Positions 62,121 through 64,000 of a stretch of DNA of 64,000 nt are shown piece by piece. Position 1 is the first letter of the stretch. Every line of letters begins with the position of its first letter. The notes beneath the pieces were generated by a model. The model had not been told where the DNA came from and ran no database searches. It saw only the letters and a program-made list of their open reading frames with translations. Origin of the DNA: Acidobacteriota bacterium (GTDB taxonomy: Bacteria > Acidobacteriota > Terriglobia > Acidiferrales > UBA7541); contig JABCZR010000021.1 of NCBI GenBank assembly GCA_013289585.1, forward strand, positions 44,951 through 108,950. Direction: 5' to 3'. The translations under genes were made by a program, and so were the position numbers.

Positions 62121-62969
62121 GTGCAACCCATAATAGACATTCACGTTCACATTATGCCGTACCACATGGTGAAGCCGGCGGCGCTCGAGTTGATCAAGCG
62201 CGGGCGCAAGGACTACGCCGATGTCGAGCGCTATTCGGCCGATCCCAAGGCGTTCCTGGGTCTGCTAGACAGCCTGGGGATTGAACGAGCGGGGCTGATT
62301 AATTATGTGGCGCCCCAAATTATTGGCTTCACGCCGGAGGTGAACGATTGGAGCGCGAAGTATTGCAGTACAGCGCCGGATCGGCTGATTGCATTTGGCG
62401 GTGTGCTTCCGGGAACCGTTCCCGATCCAGGCGTGGAAGTGGACCGGATTGCGAAGCTAGGGATTCGGGCTATCAAGATGCATCCGTCGCACCAGGTGCT
62501 CTCGCCGAATGACTATATGGACGGAAACCGCGGCCTCGCGGCGATTTACGAGCGGGCGCAAGCCAACAGAATGCCGATCATGGTGCACACGGGGACTTCC
62601 ATTTTCCCTGGCGCGCGAAACCTGCATGCGCAGCCGATGCTCTGCGACGATGTGAGTATCGACTATCCCGATCTCGTCGTCATTCTCGCTCACGGCGGGC
62701 GGCCCCTATGGATGAACGAGGCTTTCTTCCTGGTTCGCCGTCACAAGAATATGTACATGGACATTTCCGGTATTCCTCCGCAGAAACTGATGGAGTATTT
62801 TCCGCGCATTGAAGACATCGCAGACAAAGTGCTCTGGGGCACGGACTGGCCGGGTCCCGGCGTTCCGGCAATCAAAGGCAACATCGAGAAGTTCAATGCC
62901 CTGCCGATAGGCGCCGAGGCGAAGCGCAAGATCTTGTACGACAACGCGGCGCGCCTTTTCCCGCGCTGA
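62121..62969 (+). CDS. Amidohydrolase-family (ACMSD-like) hydrolase
   Basis: 282 residues. The metal motif IDIHVH starts the domain; further ligands are visible in MVHTGTS, VILAHGGRP (His) and LWGTDWPGPG (Asp). This is the amidohydrolase 2 fold, which includes decarboxylases and lactonases. The GTG at 62121 follows GGAGAACC and starts just before the metal motif; an in-frame start at 62055 would add 22 unlikely residues. The downstream ligase gene starts 20 bases after the stop. Confidence 0.85.
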   Translation: MQPIIDIHVHIMPYHMVKPAALELIKRGRKDYADVERYSADPKAFLGLLDSLGIERAGLINYVAPQIIGFTPEVNDWSAKYCSTAPDRLIAFGGVLPGTVPDPGVEVDRIAKLGIRAIKMHPSHQVLSPNDYMDGNRGLAAIYERAQANRMPIMVHTGTSIFPGARNLHAQPMLCDDVSIDYPDLVVILAHGGRPLWMNEAFFLVRRHKNMYMDISGIPPQKLMEYFPRIEDIADKVLWGTDWPGPGVPAIKGNIEKFNALPIGAEAKRKILYDNAARLFPR

Positions 62970-62988
62970 AGCCGGAAAGAACTTCCAC

Positions 62989-64000
62989 GTGAAGAAGCCC
63001 ACGCAGTATTTCAATGAAGCGCTGGAGACGATGCCGCGGGAGAAGCTGCAGGATCTTCAGTTCGAGAAGCTTCGCGGACTGCTTGCGCAATTGATAGGCC
63101 GCAACCGCTTCTACATGCGGAAGTGGAAAGAGGCGGGAGTTTCGCCCGGCGACCTTCAGTCTCTTTCTGATTTCCGCAAATTGCCATTTACCTGCAAGTC
63201 AGAACTCGTGCGCGCGCAGGAAGAAGCTCCGCCTTTTGGAACCAATACGACTTTTCCTGAAAGTTTTTATGCGAGATTTCATCAGACTTCCGGCACGACC
63301 GGCGTCCCGTTGCGCGTGGTGGACACTCCCGACAGCTGGGAGTGGTGGGGCACCTGCTGGGGGTACGTGCTCAAAGGCGCCGGAGTAACCGCTGCCGACC
63401 GCGTGTTTCTGCCGTTTTCCTTCGGGCCATTTATCGGATTCTGGGCGACGGTGGAAGGAGCGAGGCAGCTCGGCGCCATGATGATTCCGGGCGGGGGATG
63501 GGATTCGCTCCAGCGGCTCGAGATGATGCGCGACCTGGGAGCAACGGTCGTCTGCTGCACGCCAACGTATGCGCTGCGGCTCGCGGAGATTGCCGCGAAA
63601 GAAAAGTTCGATCTCCGCTGGATTCCGGTTCGCGCACTGATTCACGCGGGCGAGCCGGGGGCCAACATTGCGCAGACCAAGGCGCGCATCGAAGCGGCCT
63701 GGGGCGCCAAGTGCTTCGATCACGCGGGGGCTTCGGAAGTCGGCGCTCACAGTTTCGAATGCGAACTTCAGCCGGGAGGGATCCACGTCATCGAAAGCGA
63801 ATTCATCGCGGAAGTGCTCGACCCACAAAATGGCAAGGAAGTGCAACAAGGAGAAACCGGGGAGCTGGTGATCACGAATCTGGGGCGCCCGGGGTTTCCT
63901 GTGATTCGTTATCGCACGGGCGATCTTGTCCGATTGAACTTGTCCCCTTGCGGATGCGGGCGCACGTTCGCGCGCTTTGATGGCGGGCTGCTTGGGCGCA
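62989..64000 (+). CDS. PaaK-like phenylacetate-CoA ligase, truncated by the window
   Basis: The frame begins with GTG at 62989 and is still open at the edge, 337 codons in. The ATP/AMP motif is HQTSGTTGVPLRVV at about residues 99-112, further adenylation motifs occur in DHAGASEVGAHSFECE and GRPGFPVIRYRTGDLVRL. Members activate phenylacetate or related aryl acids to CoA thioesters. It is close behind the amidohydrolase gene, so the two may form a catabolic operon. A Shine-Dalgarno-like GGAAAGA lies about 10 bases upstream. Confidence 0.88.
   Translation, partial: MKKPTQYFNEALETMPREKLQDLQFEKLRGLLAQLIGRNRFYMRKWKEAGVSPGDLQSLSDFRKLPFTCKSELVRAQEEAPPFGTNTTFPESFYARFHQTSGTTGVPLRVVDTPDSWEWWGTCWGYVLKGAGVTAADRVFLPFSFGPFIGFWATVEGARQLGAMMIPGGGWDSLQRLEMMRDLGATVVCCTPTYALRLAEIAAKEKFDLRWIPVRALIHAGEPGANIAQTKARIEAAWGAKCFDHAGASEVGAHSFECELQPGGIHVIESEFIAEVLDPQNGKEVQQGETGELVITNLGRPGFPVIRYRTGDLVRLNLSPCGCGRTFARFDGGLLGR

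Noticed and set aside
1..64000. Search for CRISPR arrays, transposases and prophage genes
   Set aside because: No array of spaced direct repeats and no transposase, integrase or phage structural gene was seen, apart from the Rhs remnant.

Overview
This window looks like a chromosomal stretch of an Acidobacteriota bacterium, probably of the Terriglobia group. That placement is inference from gene content: two DUF507 genes, a homodimeric pyruvate dehydrogenase E1, a bacillithiol deacetylase (BshB1), a PQQ dehydrogenase, NIPSNAP and 'HEWGTFTS' exported proteins, many TTG/GTG starts and a moderately high G+C content. No rRNA, no CRISPR array, no intact transposase and no prophage were seen. Most of the window is ordinary chromosome with dense, mixed-strand, short operons.

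Region by region. 1-5 kb: the end of a GH5 glycosidase, a GNAT acetyltransferase, uppP, ftsK, and tRNA-Phe behind a near-consensus promoter. 5-11 kb: AsmA-like protein, type II NADH dehydrogenase, a degenerate CPBP-type membrane protein and an AmmeMemoRadiSam radical SAM enzyme. 11.5-14.5 kb: an envelope-stress-like operon (membrane protein, LiaF-like protein, LytS kinase, LytTR regulator). 14.5-19.6 kb: a minus-strand run of a MocR regulator, a thioesterase, pdxS, a small membrane protein, pdxT, a tyrosine phosphatase and a DtxR-type regulator. 19.7-33 kb: assorted housekeeping and exported genes (DUF202, prolyl oligopeptidase, TIG lipoprotein, MBL hydrolase, YgfZ, NIPSNAP, MOSC, DinB). 32.7-37.7 kb: GH16 and an isolated nuoB, then a Baeyer-Villiger monooxygenase, an esterase and a zinc-type dehydrogenase that together look like a ketone or alcohol degradation cassette. 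37.8-48 kb: XdhC and a MocA-like transferase, a Fe-S scaffold, acetamidase, a BtuF-like protein, NUDIX, DUF1287, aceE, an SDR and bshB1.

48-64 kb: two M48-type peptidases in tandem, the second with every zinc ligand residue I can check altered except one His; an ExeA-type ATPase with three 54-bp repeats; a GAF protein that appears to lack its centre; a GH63-type glucosidase; a DUF433/DUF5615 toxin-antitoxin pair; an Rhs remnant next to a Sel1-repeat gene; the DUF507 pair; tRNA-Val and tRNA-Asp; a cytochrome P460 tail; and a PQQ dehydrogenase, an amidohydrolase and a truncated PaaK-type ligase at the right edge.

No convincing new defence or mobile system was found. The most interesting signals are small: the inactivated M48 paralogue, the dehydrogenase-esterase-BVMO cassette, the MocR gene upstream of pdxST, the repeat-bearing ATPase with its reduced GAF neighbour, and several enzymes that have lost a textbook catalytic residue.
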